Source of the DNA: Asticcacaulis sp. UBA2476
GTDB taxonomy: Bacteria; Pseudomonadota; Alphaproteobacteria; Caulobacterales; Caulobacteraceae
NCBI GenBank assembly: GCA_002342035.1
Contig: DDPE01000069.1
Location: 1 to 64,000, forward strand
DNA length: 64,000 bases
Reading direction: 5' to 3'
Under the pieces are notes generated by a model, which saw only the letters and a list, made by a program, of their open reading frames with translations, was not told where the DNA came from and made no database searches. The number at the start of each line of letters is the position of its first letter. Within the stretch, counting starts at the first letter, position 1. This document shows, one piece after another, positions 44,177 to 55,722 of this stretch. The position numbers were made by a program, and so were the translations under genes.

Positions 44177-44402
44177 CGCCAAAAACACCTGTACTATGGA
44201 TGAAATATGCTCAGGCCTTATGCCTGCTTTCAAAAAGCGTCCGCTTTCGGGGCGCGGGATCATACCCCTGCACCATAGGTCAATATTTCCCCCGGATGGT
44301 AACTTTGACGTTAATATCCGGGCAATTTTTTCCCCACACGGCCGAGGCGTGTCAATTAACCAATTTTCACACTGATTTTATTGAGGAAATTCGCAGCTTA
44401 AG

Positions 44403-44420
44403 TTGGCACAAACTTCGCAT
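44403..44420 (+). promoter_or_regulatory. Probable sigma-54 promoter of flgI
   Basis: TTGGCACAAACTTCGCAT: GG at 44405-44406 and GC at 44417-44418 are separated by exactly 10 bases, with two departures from the TGGCACG-N4-TTGC consensus. It ends about 30 bases before the flgI start. Late flagellar genes of Caulobacter use sigma-54 with FlbD; an ftr-like CCGGGCAATTTTTTCCCC at 44318-44335 lies about 85 bases upstream. Confidence 0.6.
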
Positions 44421-44448
44421 AGCCCCTCCCGACTAATGTAAGGTTTAG

Positions 44449-45570
44449 GTGATCATGCGCTTTTTCACGTCCCTCCTGCCCCGATTGCTGCTTTTATCCG
44501 CGGCGCTTTTGACGTTCGCCGCACCGGGTTTTACGGCGTCGCGCATTAAGGACATTGTCGATGTTGAAGGCGTGCGTAAAAACCAGCTTATCGGCTATGG
44601 CATAGTCGTCGGCCTGAACGGCACCGGCGACAGCGTGCGAAACGCCCCCTTCACCAAGCAAAGCCTTGAGGCCATGCTGGAGCGACTGGGGGTCAATGTC
44701 CGCGACGCCAACCTCAACACCAAAAACGTCGCCGCGGTTATGGTCACGGCGGAGTTGCCTGCCTTTTCGGCATCTGGTTCGCGCATGGATGTGTCGGTAT
44801 CAGCCATGGGTGACGCCAAAAGCCTTTTGGGCGGCACGTTACTAGTGACACCGCTACTGGGCGCTGATGGCGAGGCTTATGCGGTCGCGCAGGGCACCGT
44901 TCAGACCGGTTCAATCTCTGCGGGCGGCGCATCAGGCTCATCCATCACTAAGGGCGTGCCGACGTCCGGCCGCATCGCTTCGGGCGGCATCGTCGAGCGC
45001 GAAATCGCCTTTGACCTCAATGCCATGCCGGTTGTGCGCCTGACGCTTAAGAATCCGGATTTCACCACCTCAAAACGCATCGCTCTGGCCATCAATGCCA
45101 GCTATCCGGGTACGGCCTTTGCGGAAAACCCCACCATTGTTTCCCTGAAAGCCCCGCAGGGCACCAATATGATGAACTTCGTCACCGACATTGAACAGAT
45201 GAATGTCAATGTCGACACCCCCGCCAAGGTCGTCATCGATGAAGTGAACGGCGTCATCGTCATGGGTGAAAACGTCCGCGTCTCCCGCGTCGCCATTGCC
45301 CAGGGCAATCTGACCATCTCGGTTCAGGAACAGCCCTTCGCCAGCCAACCGGCACCGTTTAGTCAAGGGCAGACCGCACTGGTGCCCGACTCTCAGATCT
45401 CAATTGATGAGGAAAAGGGCAAGAAGCTTTATGACCTCAAGGCCACGACCTCCCTTAGTGATTTGATCGAAGGCCTGAATGCGCTGGGGGTATCACCGCG
45501 CGATATGATCTCGATCCTGCAAGCCATCAAAACCTCCGGTGCTCTGCAAGCCGATATCGAGGTGATGTAG
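44449..45570 (+). CDS. flgI: Flagellar P-ring protein FlgI
   Basis: 373 residues from GTG 44449, or 371 from ATG 44455; both have nearby AGG. A Sec signal peptide (LLLLSAALLTFAAPGFTA) leads to RIKDIVDVEGVRKNQLIGYGIVVGLNGTGD, the strongly kept N-terminus of mature FlgI. The P-ring surrounds the flagellar rod in the peptidoglycan layer. First gene of flgI-rod-binding-FlbY-like, probably from the sigma-54 promoter above. Confidence 0.96.
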   Translation: MIMRFFTSLLPRLLLLSAALLTFAAPGFTASRIKDIVDVEGVRKNQLIGYGIVVGLNGTGDSVRNAPFTKQSLEAMLERLGVNVRDANLNTKNVAAVMVTAELPAFSASGSRMDVSVSAMGDAKSLLGGTLLVTPLLGADGEAYAVAQGTVQTGSISAGGASGSSITKGVPTSGRIASGGIVEREIAFDLNAMPVVRLTLKNPDFTTSKRIALAINASYPGTAFAENPTIVSLKAPQGTNMMNFVTDIEQMNVNVDTPAKVVIDEVNGVIVMGENVRVSRVAIAQGNLTISVQEQPFASQPAPFSQGQTALVPDSQISIDEEKGKKLYDLKATTSLSDLIEGLNALGVSPRDMISILQAIKTSGALQADIEVM

Positions 45571-45577
45571 TGGAAAT

Positions 45578-45664
45578 CGAAGAAAAGTCCTTCGCTACGC
45601 TCAGTGTACTTTTCTTCGGATCGTCAGGTGAAAAATTTCTCGAAGCGGTTCTTCGAAATTTTTC
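45578..45664. repeat. Two adjacent long hairpins between flgI and the rod-binding gene
   Basis: Hairpin 1: CGAAGAAAAGT at 45578-45588 pairs with ACTTTTCTTCG at 45608-45618. Hairpin 2: GAAAAATTT and CGAAG at 45630-45645 pair with CTTCG and AAATTTTTC at 45651-45664, with a CT bulge. They fill most of the 125-base gap. Confidence 0.65.
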
Positions 45665-45695
45665 GCTATAATATTTTAGATGAACAGGTAGCAAT

Positions 45696-46034
45696 ATGAA
45701 CCTGACAAGCAACGCCCTTCTCAGCCTGCAAGGCCAGAATACAGACGCAAAGATTGCAGCCGTTGGCGATCAGGCAAAGTCGGCCAATCAGGCACGCGCC
45801 CTAAAGACCGGGCAGGAGTTTGAAACCATGGTCTTGTCGGCCATGCTGCAATCGATGTTTCAGGCCGTAGGCGACACCGACGGCATGTTCGGCGGCGGCG
45901 AAGGCGAAGAAGCCTTCAAGTCCTTCTATACCGAAGCCATCGCCAAGCAGACCGCCCTTCATGGCGGCATCGGCATTTCCGACGCCATTCAAAAACAACT
46001 GCTGCAACTTCAGGAGGCCAAGGCCGCGTCATGA
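45696..46034 (+). CDS. Rod-binding protein (FlgJ N-terminal/CheL-like)
   Basis: 112 residues. The whole protein is one rod-binding domain: LKTGQEFETMVLSAMLQSMFQAV, then GMFGGGEGEEAFKSFYTEAIAKQTALHGGIGISDAI. Unlike FlgJ of enterics it has no muramidase domain. In Caulobacter the homologue is called CheL and follows flgI. The stop overlaps the next start by 4 bases (ATGA), so translation is coupled. Confidence 0.9.
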   Translation: MNLTSNALLSLQGQNTDAKIAAVGDQAKSANQARALKTGQEFETMVLSAMLQSMFQAVGDTDGMFGGGEGEEAFKSFYTEAIAKQTALHGGIGISDAIQKQLLQLQEAKAAS

Positions 46035-46471
46035 CCCTTTCCGCAAACAATGCCTCTGATCGTGCCCGCCAGATTCTTAGCCTGACCGAACGCTTGGGTG
46101 AGCGACTGTTATTTGAAACCAAGGCGCTGGAGGCTCATCGCCCGCAGGATATCCACGCCGGCATTGAAGAAACGCGCCAGCTATCCAACCTGTACCGGAT
46201 GGAAACCGCGCGCCTTAAGGCAGACCCCACCCTGTTGTCAGGACTTGGAGACGCCATGAAATCTCAATTGCGAACCACAACTGAAACCTTTATGGAGATC
46301 GCCAAGCGCCACGCCGTTGCCGTCGAAGCCGCCCGCGCTGTAACCGAAGGTATTTTGCAAGCAATCGCTACTGATGTGTCGGAACGCAAAGCTCAGGGCG
46401 CAAGCTACGGCCCCGGCGCCCGGCAAATTTACCGTGAGCCTACCTCGCTTAACCTATCTCACAAGGCTTAA
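46031..46471 (+). CDS. Flagellar protein of the FlgN/FlbY type
   Basis: 146 residues, almost wholly helical: LTERLGERLLFETKALEAHRPQDIHAGIEETRQLSNLYRMETARL, then IAKRHAVAVEAARAVTEGILQAIATDVSERKAQG and a Tyr/Pro tail. Position after flgI and the rod-binding gene, with a 4-base overlap, matches the gene called flbY in Caulobacter. FlgN proteins are chaperones of hook-associated proteins; a similar job is inference. Confidence 0.78.
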   Translation: MTLSANNASDRARQILSLTERLGERLLFETKALEAHRPQDIHAGIEETRQLSNLYRMETARLKADPTLLSGLGDAMKSQLRTTTETFMEIAKRHAVAVEAARAVTEGILQAIATDVSERKAQGASYGPGARQIYREPTSLNLSHKA

Positions 46472-46498
46472 AAGCGCGAGATCGTTTTAAATTCGGCG

Positions 46499-47197
46499 CT
46501 ATTTATTCAGACTTGGCTGAATGCCTGAAATGCGATCTTTTGCGTAGAAATCATCGGACTGACCGAAAGCATCCGATTTACGCTGTGCCTTTTTGTCTGC
46601 GAAGGCGCCCGGTCGTGGAATGTCACTATGCTTGGCATCACGAAATGGATCGCGATTGACCCTTTGCCAAAGAGCTGTTGCGCCCGGTTCACGCACATAC
46701 TGCTTATGGGCCTCATGGTCGGCCACCTGCTGAGCCAGTGCGCGATTACTTCCTTCCGGCAGGATGGGAAGTTTAGCCATTTCAGTGCGACTTACGCCCT
46801 CACAATATGTCGGCAAAAGCTCCCCTTTACGACGCATAGCAATACAATTGCGGGCGCTCTGAAGAGCGTTCATAAGTTTTTGCCGTGGAATATCCTGCTC
46901 GTTAATTTGAATGGGCGACGACAGAGTATCCATACTTTCTGAGTGTCCGGCCAATATCTCATCAGTAGCAATATCTGTGTTCGGCCCGGTTTGATGCACA
47001 ACAGATTTAGCTAGCTTGTTCTGTCGGTCTACCCGGCTTTCAGGCACTTCATCAAGTGACCAGATTTCAATTACTGGGGCATGGTTCATAACTCCGTTGG
47101 GTTTTACCCTAACGCTAAGCGCAAGCATCACCAACATATGCAAAACCAAAACGGCAGCCACGGCCAGCCATAAAACTACCTGTTGTGAACTGCGCAT
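46499..47197 (-). CDS. Hypothetical single-pass membrane protein
   Basis: 232 residues from ATG 47197, preceded by AAAGGGGG 5-6 bases upstream; the longer frame to 47290 is not supported. One N-terminal membrane helix (VVLWLAVAAVLVLHMLVMLALSV), then a polar periplasmic-type region with two cysteines (NCIAMRRKGELLPTYCEGVSR) resembling periplasmic tails in other alphaproteobacterial membrane proteins. The C-terminus is Asp/Lys-rich. I do not recognise a family. Convergent with the FlbY-like gene, divergent from uvrA. Confidence 0.68.
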   Translation of the reverse strand: MRSSQQVVLWLAVAAVLVLHMLVMLALSVRVKPNGVMNHAPVIEIWSLDEVPESRVDRQNKLAKSVVHQTGPNTDIATDEILAGHSESMDTLSSPIQINEQDIPRQKLMNALQSARNCIAMRRKGELLPTYCEGVSRTEMAKLPILPEGSNRALAQQVADHEAHKQYVREPGATALWQRVNRDPFRDAKHSDIPRPGAFADKKAQRKSDAFGQSDDFYAKDRISGIQPSLNK

Positions 47198-47413
47198 AAG
47201 GCCCCCTTTGCCTATGGCAGGTTCCTCGCAGATTCCGGCCTTATTGAGACAAAAATACGTTGCCTCATTGTTCTTGTGACATTTTGCCAAATCAGGCTTA
47301 AAAGTCCGCAGCTATATAAGATAATATAAGCATGGGCGTCATGCTGACACTTTTGGTCAGCGTGAGGTTATCCTATATAGACTTCTTATCCAGAAACCGG
47401 ACTATAGGACCTC

Positions 47414-50287
<2,874 letters not shown>

Positions 50288-50359
50288 GGTACGCGCGACT
50301 TAATCTAAATTAACCATTTTTGACGCATGGTGGACAGGATTGAGATTAGGGATTCTGCC

Positions 50360-51196
50360 ATGCGTATCGCCACCTTCGCCTTAAGTGCTCTGCTATTGTT
50401 TAGCCTTGCGGCGTGCAGCCGCGGGGAAAAAGCCGCACATGATGAGGAACATGCGACACCTGACCACGAGACGGGGCACGGCGACGACCATGCCTCGACA
50501 GGGGAGAAATTGACTCAATGGGGCTATAGCGGTGACGAAGGCCCGTCTCATTGGGCACAACTTGGCGGTGCGGCAGCTACGTGCAGTAGCGGGGCCCGTC
50601 AGTCACCGATTGATCTTGTCAGCGGTGGCAAACCCCAATTGTCAAAGGTTACCCTGGATTACCTGTCCTCGAACGCCACCATTCAAAATGACGGACACAC
50701 CATCAAGGTCGTGCCTGCAAAAGGCGGAGGTCTGACAACGGATGGCATTCAATACGATTTAAAAGACATTCATTTTCACAGTCCCAGCGAACACACCATC
50801 AATGGCCGCCGGGCGGCATTAGAAACTCACTTCGTGCACCAAAGCGCCAAGGGCGACTATCTTTATGTCGCGGTGCTGTCTCAGGTCGGCGTGGCGGACC
50901 CAATGCTGGCACCCGTTTGGACTTATCTACCCAGCGACCAGACGGCGCCTGCGGCGATCCCCGACCTGCTAATCAATGCCCGCGACCTCATGCCCGCGGC
51001 TGAGGAGTTTTTTGTCTATTCCGGCTCGCTGACCGTACCGCCGTGCTCAGAGGGCGTAACCTGGATGGTATTCTCGGCCCCCTTAAGCGTTTCGCCCGAA
51101 CAGGTCAGTGCTTATGAAACTCTGCTGGGATCGACTGCCCGTCCTATTCAGGCCCGCAAAGACCGTGACCTGCTAACCGTGATCAGCGCGGGCTAA
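50360..51196 (+). CDS. Alpha-type carbonic anhydrase lipoprotein
   Basis: 278 residues from ATG 50360. Lipoprotein signal with LAAC (Cys near residue 18), then a His/Asp/Glu-rich linker (DEEHATPDHETGHGDDH) that might bind metal. The catalytic domain starts at WGYSGDEGPSHW and RQSPIDL; zinc histidines are in DIHFHSPSEH and ETHFVH; VPPCSEGVTWMVF with the disulfide cysteine is present. Hydrates CO2 in the periplasm. The stop overlaps the convergent membrane gene by 14 bases. Confidence 0.94.
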   Translation: MRIATFALSALLLFSLAACSRGEKAAHDEEHATPDHETGHGDDHASTGEKLTQWGYSGDEGPSHWAQLGGAAATCSSGARQSPIDLVSGGKPQLSKVTLDYLSSNATIQNDGHTIKVVPAKGGGLTTDGIQYDLKDIHFHSPSEHTINGRRAALETHFVHQSAKGDYLYVAVLSQVGVADPMLAPVWTYLPSDQTAPAAIPDLLINARDLMPAAEEFFVYSGSLTVPPCSEGVTWMVFSAPLSVSPEQVSAYETLLGSTARPIQARKDRDLLTVISAG

Positions 51197-52121
51197 CCTC
51201 CGGCTTCGGCCGTACCTCGCGGGCCCGTTCCCGTAGCGTCAGAAACAGCCTACTCTGGGTTGCCGCGATCATAAGCTCACGCAAAAAGGCTGAAATCGCC
51301 GTCACCGTCAACACGACAATGAAAAACGGCAAAAAAGGCTTTAGGTCAAATAAAGTTTTTACTTCAAGACCTTGCTTCAAAAACCTAAACTGTTCAATCA
51401 GCGACATATTCAAACCAATCGCCGAAATCGCGTGTACCGAGGTCACGCAGATTAGCACCAAGACATAGGTAAATATGTAGACGACCAGTATCGACCAGAT
51501 ATATCGACGTGTCAGCAGGAACGAACCTATAAAATTAATTCGGCGCTGACAGAAGGTATCCATGGATGCCAAAGACAGCCGAAGTTTCAGCCAGACCACC
51601 CCCAAAGCCTGTAGCAACAGAGCCAGCATGATGATGCCATAGGTCGCAAAATTGCGCCCAATGTGCAGTTCCAGAACCGTATTGGCAAGCCAGGCCAGCC
51701 CTGCCACAACCAGAAATAGCGACACGGATAAAACCATGATCAGCAGGAATTTAAGGATATAAAACGCCACCAGCCGAACCTCGTCCGGGCCAAGGCTTAA
51801 CGTAGCGGCGCGGGGATTTTCGATAGCAATCTGCGCTCTGTAGATAGCGCATTTAACGATCAGATGTGTCAGACCTACCAGAATACCACACACGCTCACG
51901 GCCATCAGCGTGGTATAAATCAAACCTGACAGGAGTTGGGGCTCATTACGTAAGGCCTGCCAGAAGGCCAGCCAATGCTCCGCAAACGCGAACACCGTAA
52001 AGCCATAGGCCACGCCATAGCCCGCAAACATCACCAGAAGCCATTTCATGGCGGTCAGGGGGCGGTCGCGTAACAGTCTAAGGCCATCAAACGCGATTTC
52101 TTCGGATAATTCCGTACGCAC
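51183..52121 (-). CDS. Polytopic membrane protein, paralogue 1 of 3
   Basis: 312 residues, about six membrane helices. N-terminal IAFDGLRLLRDRPLTAMKW resembles the start of the next upstream gene (FAFEGFRIIRERPKLILFW). Shared blocks: a cytosolic CAIYRAQI...LSLGPDEVRLV segment and LKLRLSLASMDTFCQRRINFIGSFLLTRRYIW. The C-terminus is basic (RERAREVRPKPEV). Function unknown; such genes recur in Caulobacteraceae. Confidence 0.78.
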   Translation of the reverse strand: MRTELSEEIAFDGLRLLRDRPLTAMKWLLVMFAGYGVAYGFTVFAFAEHWLAFWQALRNEPQLLSGLIYTTLMAVSVCGILVGLTHLIVKCAIYRAQIAIENPRAATLSLGPDEVRLVAFYILKFLLIMVLSVSLFLVVAGLAWLANTVLELHIGRNFATYGIIMLALLLQALGVVWLKLRLSLASMDTFCQRRINFIGSFLLTRRYIWSILVVYIFTYVLVLICVTSVHAISAIGLNMSLIEQFRFLKQGLEVKTLFDLKPFLPFFIVVLTVTAISAFLRELMIAATQSRLFLTLRERAREVRPKPEVSPR

Positions 52122-52238
52122 ACGCCCCCCTGTTACACACGCTGGTGAACCTTACGCCACCCTGCGTGCATGTTGCTCAGGTGGGGTCAGTCTGTCGCGT
52201 CTATACCCCAATTCCGTGTCATTTTTTTTAGAATGTTG

Positions 52239-53162
52239 TCAGGTGGTTGTTCGCGCTGGTTTAAGTGATTTGTAGGCTGCGGCCTGCGCCCCGATCAACA
52301 AGGCCGACAATAACGGAGCCCGCAAAGCACTCATGATCATGTAACCCGCGACAACCGGATTAGCCAAGCTTTCAAGGCGCGACAGATCAAAGGTTTGACG
52401 CATATCAGCACCGCCCATATCGAGCCCCAGAAACGGTACGGCCAGGGCCACAAAGATGATTTCACACAAAATCTGCACCAGCATGATCATGATGATGGTG
52501 ACGACATAACCCAACAAAAGCTGCCAGAAATGGCCCTTGGTTAATCTGAAACTGCCGCGGAAATTCAACCGCTTTTCATCGAAGCTTTGTACCGGCACGA
52601 GCGACAAACGAATGACCAGCCACAAATAAAATGCCACTGACACCAGCGCGCTGACGAAGCCAAAAGTAATCGCGGGCGCCCCCATGGTCGCCTGCGTCAA
52701 TGCTACCAATATGCCGCCGACAATAATCAGTCCGATGGTAAAGACAATCGACACCACAAAGGCAAACACCAGCAGCAGGAACGAAATCGCGATCTGACGC
52801 AGTTCATCCTTACCGAATTTCAGGTAGCCATAGCGGTCATCGCCAATGCCCAGAACCGCGCGATAGACCGCGCACAAGACGATGGCGGAAAAAAACATTG
52901 AGACCAGAAAACCGGCGCCGAACGCTGGCGTCACCTTTTGCGCCAGATTGGCATATTCGGCGGCATGGTCTGTGACCACGCCAAAGCCAAATTTATTATA
53001 CATGTCCATAATGGCCATGAATTCAGGCCCGGCCATAAGGATCAGTATGCCTGCCGAAATGACCTGAGATAATAACAGGACCGGCGCCCAGAAAAGGATC
53101 AGCTTGGGCCGCTCACGGATAATACGAAAGCCTTCGAATGCAAAATCAAGCGTTAGCGCCAC
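52239..53162 (-). CDS. Polytopic membrane protein, paralogue 2 of 3
   Basis: 307 residues, six or so helices. Shared with paralogue 1: FAFEGFRIIRERP, CAVYRAVLG...LKFGKDELRQIAI, and WLVIRLSLVPVQSFDEKRLNFRGSFRLTKGHFWQLL. The helices are Ile/Val/Leu/Ala-rich without catalytic motifs. It sits between the two relatives on the same strand with gaps of about 60 to 120 bases, consistent with tandem duplication. Confidence 0.78.
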   Translation of the reverse strand: MALTLDFAFEGFRIIRERPKLILFWAPVLLLSQVISAGILILMAGPEFMAIMDMYNKFGFGVVTDHAAEYANLAQKVTPAFGAGFLVSMFFSAIVLCAVYRAVLGIGDDRYGYLKFGKDELRQIAISFLLLVFAFVVSIVFTIGLIIVGGILVALTQATMGAPAITFGFVSALVSVAFYLWLVIRLSLVPVQSFDEKRLNFRGSFRLTKGHFWQLLLGYVVTIIMIMLVQILCEIIFVALAVPFLGLDMGGADMRQTFDLSRLESLANPVVAGYMIMSALRAPLLSALLIGAQAAAYKSLKPARTTT

Positions 53163-53223
53163 TTCAGTCCACCTACATCTGCCCCGGCATGGGGCACGCG
53201 CACTCTATACACCGGGTCACACC

Positions 53224-54012
53224 TTAATGCGAAGCCCGCAAATCCATAATCTGTTTATAGGCTGACGATAAAAATCCGACTGTGACCGGCAGGACAAACA
53301 ACACCCCGATGGCGGCATCTATCAACCTGCCCGACCAATGGTCGCCAAGCCCTTGAAGCCCATAGGCCACAACCGCCAGCGGAAGGCAGATCATCCCATA
53401 GCCGAGTAACAGCTTGATCACCTGTCCCGATGACAGGTTCACGGCATTGAGTGAAATCATCTGCCGCCCGGCCACCGTTGCGGGCAGGTACAGGCTGAGT
53501 TTTAAGGACAATACCCCCAGCACACACAGGATTAAAACGATCAGGGCCATGATCACCAACCCGGCCACCTGCCCGCCCCTCAGTTCCTGAAACAACCCTG
53601 CCGGACTATTATAGGTTTCAGTCCCCAAACCCGACGCACTCATAATCACTGCCAGCACAAGACTTAAGGTGATGAACACCATCAGCCAGAACAAACCGAC
53701 CAGAAGCGTGGCACCAATCAGACGCCACTCCGTCCTGGCAAATTGTAACCCGCCAAACCCAAGACCTTCGGCGCGGGCATAGGTTCCAAAAATGGCCACG
53801 CGGTAAAGCGCGCCGATCGCGGCAAACTGCAGTCCGACCGAGGCTAGCAGCAGCACCGGATGCGCCGCCTGTGGCACGGCACCGGATTGATAAAGGCCGA
53901 ACACGATCAGCAGCAAGCCGAGCGACAACCACGCTCTGGCTATGCCCGTTGGTGCAAAACCAAACGCCGCCTTCAAAGCCGCTATAACCGAAAAAGCCGG
54001 TTTCACTGTCAT
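53224..54012 (-). CDS. Polytopic membrane protein, paralogue 3 of 3
   Basis: 262 residues. Weaker kinship to the two others: GALYRVAIFG...FGGLQFARTEWRLIGATL corresponds to their YRA..LGxDExR block, and LSLKLSLYLPATVAGRQMISLNAVNLSSGQVIKLLLGY to the RLSL...SFxLT..W block. First gene of the three on the minus strand. Function unknown. Confidence 0.75.
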   Translation of the reverse strand: MTVKPAFSVIAALKAAFGFAPTGIARAWLSLGLLLIVFGLYQSGAVPQAAHPVLLLASVGLQFAAIGALYRVAIFGTYARAEGLGFGGLQFARTEWRLIGATLLVGLFWLMVFITLSLVLAVIMSASGLGTETYNSPAGLFQELRGGQVAGLVIMALIVLILCVLGVLSLKLSLYLPATVAGRQMISLNAVNLSSGQVIKLLLGYGMICLPLAVVAYGLQGLGDHWSGRLIDAAIGVLFVLPVTVGFLSSAYKQIMDLRASH

Positions 54013-54226
54013 GGATTACTGCCCGCCCCAATCACAACCTTGCCACCACTCATACCTGACCGTCTGCGTCTGGCAAGTGTCGGCACGCATCTACAAACCA
54101 AGCGGCTTTTTGTGACAAACATATTCGCTTGAAAAGCATATTTATCAAAGCCGGTCGCAATTCCTGAAAACACGGGCTATAGAGCCACACCAAGGGGCGG
54201 ATCAACATTCATTCAGTGCATATATT

Positions 54227-55669
54227 ATGACCGACATCAAACCCGTACACGTTATCGGCGGCGGCCTCGCCGGTTCAGAAGCTTCGTGGCAACTGGCCAA
54301 TTCAGGCGTTCCGGTCATTCTGCATGAGATGCGCGGCGCCTCCTCAGATGACGGGGTCGCCATAACGACCGATGCGCACCAGACCGATGATCTGGCCGAA
54401 CTGGTCTGTTCCAATTCATTTCGCTCAGATGAGTGGCAATTCAATGCGGTGGGCCTGCTGCACGAAGAAATGCGGCGGATGGACAGCCTGATCATGGCCT
54501 GCGCTGATAAACATCAGGTGCCTGCTGGCGGCGCACTGGCCGTCGATCGCGAGGGTTTCGCTCAGGCCGTGACACAAGCCATCCACACGCACCCGCTCAT
54601 CACGGTCGTGCGCGAAGAGGTCACCAGCCTAAAAGGCACCGGGTGGGACAATATCATCTGCGCCACCGGCCCGCTCACTTCGCAGTCCTTGTCGGACGTG
54701 ATTCTGGAGTTAAGCGGCGAAGGCCATCTAAGCTTTTTTGATGCCATAGCCCCGATCGTCCACACCGAAAGCATCGATATGGACATAGCGTGGCGCCAGT
54801 CACGCTACGACAAAGAAGGCCCCGGCGGCGATGCGGCGGCCTATATCAACTGCCCGATGACCAAGGCTGAGTATGAGACCTTTCTCGATGCGCTGCTGGA
54901 CGGTCCAAAGGCCGATTTCAAGGATTGGGAACACGTCCCTTATTTTGACGGCTGCCTGCCGATCGAAGTCATGGCTGAGCGTGGCCGCGAAACCCTGCGT
55001 CATGGCCCGCTTAAACCCGTGGGCCTGACCAACCCGCGTGATCCGCTGGTCAAAGCTTATGCGATTGTTCAGTTGCGTCAGGATAACGCCTTGGGAACGC
55101 TCTATAATATGGTCGGCTTTCAGACCAAACTTAAGCACGGCGCGCAAGCCGATGTCTTTCGGTTGATCCCCGGTTTGCAAAATGCCCAGTTTGCACGACT
55201 TGGGGGCTTACATCGCAATACCTTTATTCAGTCACCTAAGATTCTGGATCGAAAACTCCGGCTTAAGGCTTTGAATAACGAAGGCATATCCTTACGTTTT
55301 GCCGGGCAGATTACCGGCGTCGAAGGTTATGTCGAATCCTCAGCCATTGGCCTGCTGGCCGGGCGGTTTGCGGCATCGGATCGTTTGGGCCGGGACATGG
55401 TTGCCCCACCAGAGACCACAGCCATGGGCGCCCTGATCAACCACATCACCGGCGGTCACCTGGAAGGGGGCGCCTCTCAATCCAGCTTTCAGCCCATGAA
55501 CATTAACTACGGCTTGCTGCCGCCCCTTGAAGCACCAAAGGTTGATGAAAATGGCCAGAAAATCCCGTTAAAAGAGCGTGGGCGGGCGAAAAAACGCCTG
55601 ATGAGTTTAAGGGCATTAAATGACCTTAATTCGTGGTTAGATGAATCGTTTAAAAAGGTTGCGGGCTAA
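54227..55669 (+). CDS. trmFO: Methylenetetrahydrofolate-tRNA-(uracil-5-)-methyltransferase TrmFO
   Basis: 480 residues. FAD- and folate-dependent enzyme that makes m5U54 in the T-loop of tRNA. N-terminal FAD motif VHVIGGGLAGSEASWQLA; ELVCSNSFRSDEWQFNAVGLL and GRFAASDRLG are family blocks; MGALINHITGG near the C-terminus. The gene is monocistronic-looking and ends 53 bases before the DUF1353 lipoprotein gene. Confidence 0.96.
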   Translation: MTDIKPVHVIGGGLAGSEASWQLANSGVPVILHEMRGASSDDGVAITTDAHQTDDLAELVCSNSFRSDEWQFNAVGLLHEEMRRMDSLIMACADKHQVPAGGALAVDREGFAQAVTQAIHTHPLITVVREEVTSLKGTGWDNIICATGPLTSQSLSDVILELSGEGHLSFFDAIAPIVHTESIDMDIAWRQSRYDKEGPGGDAAAYINCPMTKAEYETFLDALLDGPKADFKDWEHVPYFDGCLPIEVMAERGRETLRHGPLKPVGLTNPRDPLVKAYAIVQLRQDNALGTLYNMVGFQTKLKHGAQADVFRLIPGLQNAQFARLGGLHRNTFIQSPKILDRKLRLKALNNEGISLRFAGQITGVEGYVESSAIGLLAGRFAASDRLGRDMVAPPETTAMGALINHITGGHLEGGASQSSFQPMNINYGLLPPLEAPKVDENGQKIPLKERGRAKKRLMSLRALNDLNSWLDESFKKVAG

Positions 55670-55722
55670 GGCTTCGCGATAGTGTTTGTGTTTCAGTCGT
55701 GTGATTGGGCGGGTTATTGGGG

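Noticed and set aside
47198..47413. SOS box upstream of uvrA
   Set aside because: I searched for GTTC-N7-GTTC and its complement and found no good match; only a hairpin of unknown meaning at 47340-47364.
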